Part shown: piece by piece, positions 11,772 to 23,635 of the stretch
How positions within the stretch are numbered: position 1 is the stretch's first letter
Layout of the letters: the number at the start of each line of letters is the position of its first letter
NCBI GenBank assembly: GCA_023653785.1
Contig: JAMKCH010005321.1
Span: forward strand, 29,760-93,759
Origin: Ophioderma brevispina
Lineage: Eukaryota > Echinodermata > Ophiuroidea > Amphilepidida > Ophiodermatidae
Length of the DNA: 64,000 nt
Reading direction: 5' to 3'
Program-made: the position numbers and the translations under genes
Notes under the pieces: generated by a model
Told to the model about the DNA's origin: nothing
What the model saw: the letters and a program-made list of their open reading frames with translations, nothing else
The model's database searches: none

Positions 11772-13727
11772 CCTTCAACGCAGACCTGAAGGCGTCGAGA
11801 GTGGCTGGAAGGCGGGTTCAAATTTGAGGCTATTACCACTCCCTAGATGTCCTGGGAAAGAAGGATGAAGCATAAACCAAGCTGCTGCCGTATGGGATGG
11901 GATCATGAAACGGGATCCATGGCCTCTCGTAGTTGACGTAGATTCTGTGAGGTGCTCATGCCAATCGATGTCAACAAGGTTGAAGCGGATACGGTCCATC
12001 ATAGTAGCCTGCTTTGTTTATGCGTCTACTTTCCAAAGTGGTCCAGTTCAGGTCATGCAGCATGGAGGTGACCCTGTTGGTACGGTCATAATTGCCAGTA
12101 ACATAACTGGCTCCTATTCTCGGAACGCAATCCTCAATCTTGTCCGATGTTCGCTTGGTATGGGGATCCCATGATGATGACGCATATTCCACAATTGGTC
12201 TCACATAGGTGGTGATGTTATGGTTGCAACGACTGAAGTTGCGGCTTAGAAAGGCATTGGTAGAATTGGCTTTCTTCACTGGTCGCATCCACATGGGTGT
12301 TGAAGGATAACTTTGAGTCGATGTGCACTCCCAGGTACTTGGCTGAGTTTACCTAACCTCGTCTAAGGTTGACATGGATGTTGTATTGTACACAACAGGG
12401 TTACGCTTGTTGGAATGTGAAATGACTTGGCATTTGGAAGGATGTAATTCCATTAACCACAATTTCATCACACCATTCCTGAAAGTGAACAGGGTCTTCT
12501 GTAGGCTGGCACAATCCTGTGCCGATGCTATTGGCCGATAAGGACGCATGTCATCTGCGAAGAGACGTGGAGTAGAACCAGAGACACTGTCAGGTAGATC
12601 ATTTATGTGATCACGAAGAGGAATGGGCCAAGCACACTGCCCTGGGGAACACGATGTCACTTTATAGCTTCAGAGCTCATCTGGCCATTCATCACTACTT
12701 GCCCCTGGTGTGCGATTCCTTGAAGGAAGCTCTTCACCCATTCCAGAGTGCAGTCCACGGATCTGTAGAAACTCAGGCCTTAGTAGTAACGCGTGTTGTG
12801 TGTGATACCTACGTGGTAGGGGGGGGGAAAGGGGGGGCCTTGGGAAGTCCAATAAGATAAGATCTATTTGTTTTCTCTGCTCAAAGTCCTCTAGCCGATC
12901 GTTGATGGTAAGGAGCAAGGGCGTGTCGCAAGATCGGCGTTTTCTGAGAATGCCTGTTGAGCATGCCATTAATTATCTTCATCAGTGAGATGTTTGTGAT
13001 CGAACATTGCAGGATGTGCTTAAAACTTGCAAATACTGTGTAGTGAGATTGGCCTATAGTTTGGCCAGCAGACGGCCCTGCAAACCTTTTCTGAAAGATA
13101 GGTCTATGAGTGCCTTTTTCCATGGCGACGGTACACAGCCTTGGTTGATGGAGGCCTGAAATAATAGGGTAACAGCCTAAAAGGGGCAATTGTGCACAGC
13201 TTTCCTTCAGCACCATCACTGGAATGCCGTCTGGACGCAGCAGGCCTTTATGCGGTTTTAGATTTCTCAGTAACTTGGTGGACGCCAGCACAGCTAACAT
13301 TTATGTCCTCCATGTGGGATGAGGACTAGGACCCAGGTCAGGTGTTTGAAAAATGCCAATTGCCATATCCACAGTGAAAACAGATAGAACTGCTTCAGGA
13401 TGTTGGCCTTGTTCTTGGGGTCACAGTGCACACGTTTTCCATCTTGAGGGGAGCGACAACGCCCATTTGGGCGCATCTCTTGGATTTAACCAATGCACCA
13501 AGTTTGTCTTATTACCATCCGGGTCACTGTTGATGATGTCAGATACATACTTTGATAAGTTTTGCCTGCAACTCTCTGAGTGGACTTCTTGATGTCATGG
13601 TAGCGTCGCCAGTCTCTGTCTCTGTTGGTACGTCTGGCCTTCCTGTATGCTCTAGCTTTCTTACGGCACATTCTTTTGGTTTCTAGTATCAAACCAAACA
13701 CAAGGAGGAAATGGAATGCCATTCATA
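11772..13727 (-). mobile_element. Jockey/CR1-like LINE, 5'-truncated ORF2 pseudogene
   Basis: The minus strand keeps, in order, a basic linker (KKARAYRKARRTNRDRDWRR, 13.66 kb), RT block 1 (LLRNLKPHK, then PDGIPVMVLKE, 13.25 kb), a finger block (FRKRRSCDTPLLL-like, 12.93 kb, and IDLILLDF, 12.86 kb), INDLPDSVSGSTPRLFADD (12.6 kb), HPSKCQVI (12.45 kb), PIVEYASSSWDPHTK (12.2 kb) and a C-terminus with DLNWTTLESRRIN and WNSLKFEPA-like (11.8 kb). This is the standard RT-plus-thumb order of Jockey/CR1 clades. The catalytic FADD box is preserved as FADDM. At least eight frameshifts break the ORF, and no endonuclease is seen upstream. A dead copy truncated at its 5' end. Confidence 0.9.
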
Positions 13728-15535
13728 TTTGTCTGATTTTAAGGAGATTGCGACCAATGTTAATGGATAGGGCCTTGCACTATCATTATTGCCTCCTATC
13801 CGATCAAAACCACAAGTTTGTCTCACAATACGTGGTGGGGAGTGTTATGCAAGTGCAGCATAAGGCATTAGTTCCAATAATTGTAAACTTGCCAACCCTA
13901 CACCTTTAACATTGGACGTTATCTGAGATACTGATTCCGTGAATGACAATGGTAGAAAGGACATGAATCTCAGGTCGTGCTAGCCCCCCCAGAGGACTAC
14001 CAAGGATGTGAATGACACTGTTTTCCATTTGTGGTAGGAAATGTGAACTGTAGCTGGAAACCTAGAAGTACAAAGTAAATTAATTCAATGCGCTGCACGA
14101 TTATCGCACGCCGTACTACCCCCCAAAATTCGGCCTTATGCACTCTAGGTAGGCAGTCACAAAATTTACAGATGTTTACTATTTTCAGTGGCAAGCATTT
14201 TCATTTGAAAGGGACAATTCACTTAAAAAATGCAGGGGTCAATCTTGTATGTAGTGTGAACATGAGAGAAGTTACGGGGACCTATTACCTCATATTGCAG
14301 GTGTAAAAATTGTGAACAATGTGTGCATGGCCAATTACATATTGTATGTGACCCCAATGACATCCTATTCTTTACTCTAGTGAAACAGTTAACAGTCACC
14401 CCAATGGTTGGGAGCTTAAGGAGCGTCAACTTCATAAAACCTAGTTTTGACAATATGAAAAGCTTATGAAATCATGCATTACTTACTACCAACATTAAAG
14501 GTCAAAATCACGCTATTTTTAATTATCAAAATAGTTTTCTAAATTTTTCTCCATTGGACACCACAGTAAAGCAGTTCAGTGTGTACAGGCAATTCCAACT
14601 TATTGGATGAGTGGCTCCATCTTTTTGTGATGTGTGTCTACCTATCTTAGGCGCAGTCTAAACCGCGCGTGATTAAGGGACACAGCGCATGAGTCCGAAC
14701 AAAAAAAATCTCTTACACTGATGCAAAAATACTGGGCATATAGTCGACCCAAATAACCAGGCATTCATTGTGAGGACTTGTGTGGGAGTTTATGATTACG
14801 GGTAATTTGACTTTGGTTTACAGAGTATAGTCTAGTACGGAAGATAATCTTATTTTGTAATGTTTCTGCCAATGGATACAAAGGAGATATTGCGCTTACA
14901 GCTGAAGAATCGCCAAGGGAGGTGATATATTATGAGGAATATAAACGCAACTTAAAGAGGTTAAGAAAGAGCAAAGACTAAATAAGCAAGTGGCATTTCA
15001 ACACATATAAAACCAGCAGGACCATAGAACAGCAGGTGAGTCTGATCAAGGTAGTCAGACCTTCATTTCTGAGGAGCGGAGGAGCTTATAGCTCACGGAA
15101 GCTCCTAAAGCTCTCCCGAGCAGTCTTTCAGGAGCTCAAAAATTGAGCTCTTATTACTTGAAAAGCCTGTGTTTTGGTATGACATGTAATTATAATTGAG
15201 ATCTTGTTGAGCTCCTAATAGAATCAGGAAAGTATTAACAGAGCTCCTCTTATTTTATAAATGAAGCCGCTGGTATAGTCTACTAAACTCTCGTCTACCA
15301 GAATTGTGGCAGAGTTGTTAAATTTATACTGTGCGCTGAGCATGAGTGTGTCAACACGGAAGTGAATGCCCATTTGGCGTATTGACTAGAGCGGCTCCAC
15401 AATGGTTAATAGCGCACTTGAGATTACCCGTGACTCTTCCCTTTTGCAAAAACTTGTGTGCGCGTGTTGCTCACTCTGAACAATTCTGACAGGAACTTTA
15501 AACAAAACAGTTGGTAACTTTTTTCACACCACCTG
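13728..15535. other. Non-coding stretch with a GAGCTC cluster
   Basis: No gene recognised. Between about 15.06 and 15.25 kb the hexamer GAGCTC occurs four times, together with related AGCTC strings (ggagctcaaaaattgagctc forms an imperfect palindrome). The remainder is ordinary AT-rich sequence. Confidence 0.45.
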
Positions 15536-15539
15536 GCCA

Positions 15540-15815
15540 GGCCTGTACGCAGGGAGGTGTGGTACCCCACAAAAAAATTCCACAAAAGGGGAAAAAAGGT
15601 TCACGTTTTGATGAAGTTTTTTTTCTAAAAAGGTCCAAAATTTAGAGACATTTTTTACAGAAAGTCCACTTTTTGGTGGATTTTAAATGATTCAAAAATC
15701 ACAAAGAGGATGTGTTAAGGGGGTTTAGGTCCTCTTTTAGAAAAAAGGCCACTTTTTTTCCAAAAAAGGTCCTTGTCGAAGTTCTGCACCCCCAAACAAA
15801 ATCGGCCGTAACGGC
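15540..15815 (+). repeat. Purine/pyrimidine-run repeat, family member 1
   Basis: Begins with caggcctgtacgcaggg and continues with many aaaaaggtcca/tttttggtgga runs, ending near a cacccccaaac segment. A second relative with the same composition (gggccatatgcaggattc, then gtggaccctttttt) lies at 28.08-28.28 kb. The left end resembles the CAGGCC-type termini of hAT MITEs found later in the window, but no matching right end was seen. Confidence 0.45.
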
Positions 15816-17120
15816 CCTCACCGACCCTGGCGGTTACCCTTCCCAGGAAACTAAAGAATGCCCACTTTCCCACTGTACACACTACTACTACCAAGAGGAG
15901 GGTATAATATTCTTCCATGATGCATGTATTCCAATATAAGTTTTCCACTGGTTGTCCCATTGAGTATACAATGACAAAATGTACTTGAATGCAAGATAGG
16001 GATGAGTCTTGCACACATGTCAGTACTCAACTCATATGTCAGTACCTAGGGTAAAAAGTGTGGTCAAGAAGTTAAGAATCACAAGGCATTTCACATCATA
16101 AGGAACCACACGGCATTTCCCGATCAAGCTAAAAATTACTTAATTAAAGGTGCAAAGAGAGATGCAAATACCAGGGTTGTCCCCCGAAAAAAATATGAAA
16201 ATTCTGATTTTGGCACTGGTTGTAACGCTTTATTATCACAAATTATCACCCATCAGTAAGGCTTAAGTGAGAACTGTTTCTTTTGGTACATTAAAATGTG
16301 AAAATTTCTTATTGTCGTAAGGGCAAATACGATAAAATTAGCACTACTGTTTTCTTATTGAAATATAAGCATGCAAAAATCACCTTTTGTTTTCACTTTT
16401 TCAGACATATGTGTACCATAAATATAAGGTAAGAAATCCTGTGAAGGTCTAATCAATATGAAATCCACTACATATGACGCCTTACATAGATGTCTCAAAA
16501 TCTCTCGTTGCACTTAAGATAATGCTTTGTGGGTAAAGTGTGCCTTGAAAAGTCAGTGTTTTTTTAGGGTCCAGAATATGATTTTTGTGGGATCACAGAC
16601 AGGTATTGAAGTGAAATTCCCAAAAGTAGGGCTATGCATTGTGGGATGGACTCAATACACCCTCTTGGTAGGCTAGACCCATTTCCATGCTTCTAGGGGT
16701 GGGTGTTACAAGGACTTGATGAATTTTGAGAAGAAAAAGATTTCTAGAAAACAGTCGTAAAGGGCATCTTCAAGACCACTTTCACTTTTTTAAAATGCCT
16801 TAAACTGACCCTAGGCCTTGGCCTCTGGAATTTGTGTTCATTGGGGATATCTATGCGGCAATAATTCTCAAAAATGTTTGCAGAAATATTTGCAGATAGG
16901 CAATAGGGTGGCCCGTCATGGGGTGAACATTATATGATTTGTTTGGTTTCAAAATTGATTTCAAATTGTAGTATGGAAATTTACAACGGAAATATACATT
17001 TACTTTAGGTAATCAGCTAAAAGGCAAAGATATACAGAGGCCAGAGTGAGATCCTCCAATAGACCCTGTAGGCTTCACCCTTAATGGATCCCCAATGTCA
17101 AACAAATCAAATAATTTATT
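15816..17120. other. Non-coding stretch
   Basis: AT-rich sequence without a recognised gene, RNA or terminal repeat. Confidence 0.4.
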
Positions 17121-18076
17121 GTCCCCGCCAACTTATGTTGGCGAAGGGGGACTATAGAAATTCCGTCCGTGTGGCGAGTGATTTGTGTGTGAGTGTGTCC
17201 ACACGTGAGATCGTTGGAACTAACAGTGTGGGTGTCAATCTTAGCAACATAGATGTATCGAGACGCGCGGGGTGGGATAAGAAGTGGGTTCTTGTGCATG
17301 GGTGTCAAAGGTCAAAGAGGTCAAAATTGTGGTTAAAAAAATAGGGGTAAATTGCTATAAACCTTGTCAACGAATCTTTTAATTAAGCAAGTATGGGTGT
17401 CCATTATTTGCAACATATATGTTACGGCGGATGGTTAGGAGAGGGGTCATGTGTCTAGGGTTCAATGATGCAATTATGTGGTCAAAAATCAATTTTAAAC
17501 CTTATCATATTGTGGGTAGGATGATTGTGAAACTTGGTGGGTGCTGTGCTCCAAAATCGGTTGCTGACATTTTGAAGGTCATTTTCAAGAGTCAGGTGAG
17601 GTTCATTCAAGGGTCAAACCTAAACATGTGGTAGGATGATGAAACTTGGTGGAATGGTGCAATAATTCGTGCCAAAATTTAAAGTCTTTTGAAGGTCACG
17701 CGGGGTCATTCAAGGTCAAATCAATATGCATGGTTGTATGGTCATGAAACCTGGTGGGTGCAGTCAACATTTATGACAATTTTTTTTTTTTCAAGGTCAT
17801 GACACTTGATGGGTGTGGTCAAAATTCAATGCTAAAAAATTCTAAGTCATTTCAAGGGAAATGGGCATCCAAGGTCAAACAACTACAAATAGTTGTATGG
17901 TTATGAAACTTGGTGGGTTGAGTCAACATTGATACAGATTTTTCCAGGTAATCTGGGGGCCATCAAGGGTATTATAATCACACAATTCTCCCTGTGATCT
18001 TAAAGGTATGTTACTTTTCCTCCTTTAACTACCGCAACGAGCGGGGGACATTGTGGTTCGAGAACCGCCCTGTTTT
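17121..18076 (+). mobile_element. Core-repeat element, copy 1 (about 5 monomers)
   Basis: The 5' end has a hairpin (cgccaacttatgttggcg) within gtccccgcc...gaagggggac. The 3' end has gcgggggac, the inverse of the start, followed by a second hairpin ggttcgagaacc and then cctgtttta. Between them lie about five diverged monomers of roughly 105-112 bp. Each has a block like atgaaacttggtgggtg (near 17525, 17637, 17740, 17900) and several aaggtca motifs. No coding capacity. Two terminal hairpins around a tandem core resembles Helentron-derived non-autonomous elements (HINE/pearl type); that family call is inference. Confidence 0.75.
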
Positions 18077-19030
18077 ACATTACTATCTATAAGCATGAAT
18101 GAAGAATTTGAGCCTGTTTTGAGAGAAATCTGGTATTATAAATGTTTACCCCCAGGGTGACATTTGAACCATTTTCAGCTTACTCTGTTAAAGTAATTGT
18201 CCAAGATCGAGCATCGATCCTTTTTAATCCTTAGAACCTGATGAAAATGTCTATAATTTTTAATCCTATATGAAATGTTGTACAAATATGACCCCTGTTA
18301 ATATACCCCTCCATATCTCAAAATGATCAAGGAGCAAAAGTTGCATCAATATGTGGAATATCAGTAGGTCAATGTTGCCTAGAAAAAATCAAAAATTTGG
18401 GCCACCACTCTCTGGCAAGATTTATGGTCTATGGTTCTACTGCTGGATATAATATATGGCTAGTTACCATCACCAGTCCACCTCCTGCTGCATGTATTTT
18501 AAAGACAATTCTTGTTGGGGAATTGTCATGGTTTTAAATGGTTAAAATTTTCAGCTCACAAGTCAAATTTGAGTTTAGCTATGGTCCAAATCTTTGGCTT
18601 AGACCACACTGTTGACTCAAACCGGTACGAATATAGATTAGTAAGTGCTGGTTGACACAAGCAGTAAAGTGACTGAATTGAACTAGAGTGACATTGCCGC
18701 AAGGACTGTCTAAACAACTTGCCCTATCAGGTGTACCCAGTAGGTGTACAGTGTGGGCTTCATTTGTCTCACTTGTCAACTGGAAGACATTCATTATTAC
18801 TTTGACATGTTAGCCTGTTATGATAGTAAATAACACCTCATCTGTTATGACAGGATTGACACCACCTGAAACATTTTACTTCTATTTGCTGTTCTGCTTT
18901 TGAACATTATAGCTTATACATACTCAATAATGCTTTGAATAACATAGACAAAATAGAAAATGGTTATGTATAGGCTTAATAGTCCAATCATTCGTTGAAA
19001 TACCCGCCCTCTCAATATTGAGGATTTTGG
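18077..19030. other. Non-coding stretch
   Basis: No gene, RNA or repeat boundary recognised. Confidence 0.4.
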
Positions 19031-19034
19031 ACGC

Positions 19035-19395
19035 ATGGTTGTTTAAGGTCCATGGTTCGAGCGCTAATAGCCTTGTCCCCAGAACACCAGGATTTGAACG
19101 GAAGTGGTAAAATGGTTGGTATCAGAAGAAAGCTTACTATTTTCATCCCCCTGTGGATCTTAGGGATAAAGGATGTTTGTTTGGACGTTACGAGTGAAAA
19201 TATGTCCCATTGGTCGACCAATATTAATTTTTCACAGTACTCTATGGGATTACAAACTCAGTTTTTAGCTCTTCACATCAAACGGGTTGAATGAAATATC
19301 AGAGAAACTTTTCAGATGGGGTTTTGGGTGAAGGCCATTCTTTCTATCAAGATGAAAATTTTATAGAATTAAACGGGTTATCCCCCTTAATATAA
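19035..19395 (-). mobile_element. MITE family M3, inverted copy
   Basis: Relative to the copies at 30.09-30.29 and 43.23-43.58 kb this one is inverted. Shared blocks include tttaaggtccatgg at one end, aacggaagtggt, ggtatcagaagaaagc with ctactatttt, a gtactctatggg block with aatattaattt, and gggttatccccctta at the other end. About 360 bp, non-coding, with complementary TTTAAGG/CCTTA-type termini. Likely a small non-autonomous DNA transposon. Confidence 0.6.
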
Positions 19396-20110
19396 TTTGT
19401 ATATACAAGTTGTACACAGTGCAAGGTTGCAATTTGCAATGGATGTGGTGGAGAACATTTTGTTGGTTTTGTTCTCAAAGTGTTGTATCTTCACATGCCC
19501 AGTAATATTGGGCCCAGGAAAGTTTTCTTTTTGATGTTATATGAACAAAAATGCCCCCTACAAGTAACACCTAAAAAAATTGCCATACGTTTGTACAAAA
19601 TGGCTTAGATGTCAGTTTCTCCCTTTATGAAGCGACTCAGTCATTTAATTTATGGGTTACCTTGGACCTCTAGAATCTCTGCATCCCCTTCAGCCATAAT
19701 TGGTTTAAAGATGGCTTTTTGTACCAGTCAAACGAAGTTCGGGAGGGGACTATACAAGGGGATCCTGTTCGTATGATGTCCGTATGTATGTCCGTGATAA
19801 AATGTTAACCCACTGGTGGAACATTTGGGCATATCTTTTTCTGGATGAGCTAGAGTAGCCAAACTTTGGTATATTGTAGGAGGGAAACCCCCTACTCCAC
19901 CATTAATTAATTCCCCCCAGGGTCCTACCATGGGTCTGTCAGAGGGCTTTGAGTCGGCCATAATGCCATTCTAAACAAGATGAAAACGTGATTATTACTT
20001 AAAGACATTCGAGTGGTCCCCCTGAAAGGCTCAAAATAATTGCAATTTGCAAAAATCGCTTTTAAAGTGGAAGGATAAGAGGCGTAAAAGAAATCTCTCA
20101 TTTTTTTTTG
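19396..20110. other. Non-coding stretch with one repeat fragment
   Basis: Between about 19735 and 19980 a fragment contains gaggggactata and gtccgtatgtatgtccgtg. It resembles the left arm of the repeat near 25.38-25.48 kb (cgcatgtccgtatgtatg). Nothing else recognised. Confidence 0.4.
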
Positions 20111-21250
20111 GTCCCCCGCCAAACTTTTGTTTGGCGAAGGGGGCTATATATAAAAATGATCCCCGTCCGTGTGGTGTCCCACGCGAGATCTTTGGAACTA
20201 AGCAAGTGTACTTTTGGGTGGCGAAGGGGGACGATAGAAAATGCTCCCAGCGTTGTGTGTGTGTCCCACGCGAGATATTTGGAACTAAGCAATTGTGGGT
20301 GCCTATCTTCACAAACATAGATGTTCCGAGGACGTTGCTGGGTGGGATCGAAGTGGGTCATGTTCTGTTGTAAGGTCAATGAGGTCAAACATATGGTAAA
20401 AATGGGTTAAATTACGTTAATTGCTTTAAACCATGTCAACCAATATCTTTGATATTAACGCAAGTGGGGGTTGTCCATCTTTGCACCATATATGTCGCTT
20501 TAGTAGGCGGCAGATGGAGTTTGGAGGTGGGTCATGTGCCATGGGTCAAAGGTCAAATGTGGTCAAAAATGGCTTTTTTTAAACCTTTTCAATCGGTGGT
20601 AGGATGATGGAATGAAAACTGGTGGGTGTGAACTCACATTGTGCCCCAAACATTTGAAGGTCATTTCAATGTCATGTGGGGTCATTAAGGTCAAATCTAA
20701 ACATGTGGTGGATGATGAGTCTTGGTGGATGCGTCCACTAACCACTGCAAAATTTTGAAGGTCATTTCTAGGTCATGCGGGGTCATCCAAGGTCAATCAA
20801 TAGCTCTTGTACTCCTGTAAGGTCATGAAACCTGGTGGGTGCAGTAACTTTTATGCCAATTTTTTTTCAAGTTTCCATTTCTGGGTCATCTGGGGGGTCA
20901 TATTGAGGTAATTTCACTGCAAATGGTTGTATGGTCATGAAACGGTGGGTGTGGTCAAATTGTGCTGGACATTTTGAAGGTCATTTCAAGGTCAGGTGGG
21001 GCCATCCAAGGTTCAAACAAATACAAATGGGTATATGGTCATTGAAACTTGGTTGGGTGTAGTCAACATTGATACCGAATTTTTCAAGGTCAATTGGGGT
21101 CATCCAAGGTATTGAAAAGTTCTGCCTATGGAAGGGCGCCTATCTTGGTTTCCATCACAATTCCATTGTGATCTTAAGTTATGTTAATTGTCCTCCTTTT
21201 ACACACCGACGTGAGGGGGGACCTTTATGGTTCGAGAATTGCCTGTTTTA
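20111..21250 (+). mobile_element. Core-repeat element, copy 2 (about 5 monomers)
   Basis: Starts gtcccccgccaa with hairpin ccaaacttttgtttgg and ends at ggttcgagaatt/gcctgtttta. Core monomers are anchored at about 20605, 20712, 20820, 20933 and 21037, spacing 104-113 bp. The head is duplicated: 20131-20210 and 20219-20296 both carry ggcgaagggggcta or a variant, followed by cccacgcgagat and ggaactaagcaa. It contains two exact direct repeats of AGGTCA with 5-bp spacing (20759-20775, 20978-20994) and a one-base-spaced pair at 20543-20555. No coding capacity. Confidence 0.8.
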
Positions 21251-21510
21251 TAATTGAAAAAATTGACAGAAAAGGAAGGAAACATGTTTTAAAAAGATGG
21301 AATTGCATCAATTAAATGTTGTATATGTCTTGTACGGACAGTAATGACTAAAAATATCCAATTCTGTACTTATTAGGTTACTCTTGGTTTATCACTTGTA
21401 GGGTATGTTAGGATTACCAATACTTCTTACAAATATGCAAAAATCTGATTTTTGATATTTTAAATTTTATGATAATTTAGGACATCTGTAGTGCCTTAAA
21501 GTGACAGGAT
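21251..21510 (+). mobile_element. TTAA MITE, left-truncated copy
   Basis: Shares attgacagaaaaggaag, cggacagtaatgacta, ttattaggtta, gggtatgtta and the right end agtgccttaaag with the full copy at 57.70-58.08 kb. The left part is missing at the junction with the preceding core-repeat element, suggesting that one of them inserted into or deleted the other. Confidence 0.7.
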
Positions 21511-22171
21511 GAGATTTTTTTGAGGATATAAATCTCGCTCAGTTGCAGCACTGGATCGGTTGTGACCACCTACCGAGAACATTAATGTTTCGAAGGTTTA
21601 TCAGACAAACACTACAAAAGAAAACCGTAAACCCTTGTTTTGGAACTTGTCTGCTATTGTAATTGTCTGCAATAGAAAACCGTGCTTTTGATGTCCTGTC
21701 GTGCACTACGAAAATACTGAATCTCATCTTACAACATAAAAAACGACGTCTTATTGCTTATTCACTTCAGGTGTGATATATACATTGGTAACAGGTGGCG
21801 GCACCAACCTCTTTTTCTTGGGGGGGGCAAAGGGGCAAAGTAAAAATTCTGGGGGGGGCAGAGTATCAAATCTTTGAGATTTTTAAACAAAACTAGGAGG
21901 GGCGCAAAAAAAATGGTCGGGGGGGGAATAAAAATCTAAGATTAGTTCTCTATTGGTTTTATTTAAGTGCCAAGGGTCTCGTTTATCATGTGTATTATAT
22001 ACAGGAAGTTGTTTCAAATGTACATACAACTAAAATCAACCTGCTGTCCTGGGACAACCACACTTTTTTCCCTTTCCTTAATTTCATATGCTGTCATCCA
22101 GAGATCATTGTCTTTTCTAAGTGTTTCTTTATTTATATCATTGTGTCATACGGCCTCTTAGTCACCACTAG
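21511..22171. other. Non-coding stretch upstream of exon A
   Basis: Probably intronic. Contains the left arm of a hAT-like MITE at about 21795-21945 (caggtggcggcaccaacctc, then G-rich runs), similar to the arm at 33.2 kb. The last 60 bp before exon A are moderately pyrimidine-rich. No prodomain exon was recognised here. Confidence 0.45.
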
Positions 22172-22236
22172 GTCTACAAAGCTGTCACTTCAAGACCAGA
22201 GAGAAATGGTCCTCATGCTGTAATCCCTTATGTCAT
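22172..22236 (+). CDS. Tolloid/BMP1-like protease, exon A (prodomain/catalytic junction)
   Basis: The exon reads KAVTSRPER, then GPHAVIPYV. This corresponds to the RAATSRPER...P-x-x-VIPYVI segment of BMP1/tolloid proteins, where the furin-cleaved prodomain meets the mature astacin domain. A good donor, GTGAGT, starts at 22237. The acceptor is less sure: cactag at 22166-22171 just precedes, and cctcttag a few bases earlier is an alternative. The conserved tryptophan before the proline is replaced by NG, which a one-base slip would explain. The end phase does not match exon B by one base, again consistent with a small indel. Upstream prodomain and signal-peptide exons were not found. Identity rests on this short but ordered match plus exons B, C and E downstream. 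Confidence 0.8.
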
Positions 22237-23635
22237 GTGAGTAAACTTTAGCAGGTAAACAAGTCTTTTTGTTTTTGGTACATTGATGTATGTTTTTTGT
22301 CTGGGGGCTTTTTGTAGCTTTGAAAATCAGACATGCTCTTGTGGAAATAAGGTAAAACATGCCAAAACTACACCTAAAGTCGCCGTCACAATTCCTTTTT
22401 TTCTGAAATAGGCGTCTACATAACACGTGCGAGAGTTCTGCGTGTACGCGCAGACTTTTCCTTTACGCGTTGTCATGGTTTCTTGTCTGGCGGGAATGCT
22501 GCGTAGTCTTGATGCGGAGAAAAGACTATGATAGAGAATATAGTTCATTTATTTTAATTTTTATTATTGCATGTGACCTTTACTTACCATATGCAATGTG
22601 AAAGAACCACCCATTTGTCATCTGCAGTAATTCACCTTCCCATATCAAACATGCTTATTATTATAGACAATAACTACCAATCCAATGGCACCATTACTTG
22701 CTATGTCTCTTGCATTCTTACTTGCAGTGGTACCAGACTGGGGATTCATACACCAGTGGCATTCTGGGGGGGGGGGGGGGGGGGGTGATTTCGGGGTGCG
22801 CCCCTGGGGTTCATGCCAAAAGATGCAAATCCAATCAAGATTTTTGGCTATTAGAGGTCCTTTGTCCGCCCCCCTGTTCCCCCTCAAAAGCCAGGTCTAT
22901 ATTCGCTGGTTAAACCTGACTTACATAGCATCCCTACACATTTAAATCAATTGCAATTTAAATTTTAATTTGCCAATAATTTTGAAGGACAAATTAAAAG
23001 TTCTTTTTGCCTACGTGGTATCACACATTTCACATGCAAATTTGGGCAGCCCCAAGGGAACCTCAACCAACTTTTATTACTTTGGCCACAACATAAAAGT
23101 ACAATCCGTTCACAAGTCTTCGGAGATTGATATTTGCTTTACAACCATAGCATCACCCCCCCAGTGGATGACAGCATCATAACAAACTTGGTTCCTACTT
23201 CCTGTGACCCGTCCTTGCTTGAATGGATTTGCTTTCTCTTTGGAATTTTTCCAGTTTGCAGATCCTATCTTATGGTTTCCATTCTAAGGACTGAAGGTAA
23301 ATAGGGTGCACGACTGGCACATGTGCTCATCACCATTGCAATCAACTGTCCTAGCTTCCATCATCACCATAAATTATTGCACGGCTTCACAATATGTAGA
23401 TGAAGAAAAGGAAACATCCACACAAATGCCATGACAGTTACTGCAATTGGAGAGGGATCGTTCCCCCGGACCAAAGCGCTTAACCCACCACCACCTGTCC
23501 CAAGTCGGGGGAAGTCGCAGTAGGCTTGAAAAATCATTTACAGGATGTTATATGCCTGGGCTTGGTATTATGAATACCACCAATACTGTGCCGTCCTGAA
23601 AAACATTGACTTGCAATCAGACCTCGTTATATTTT

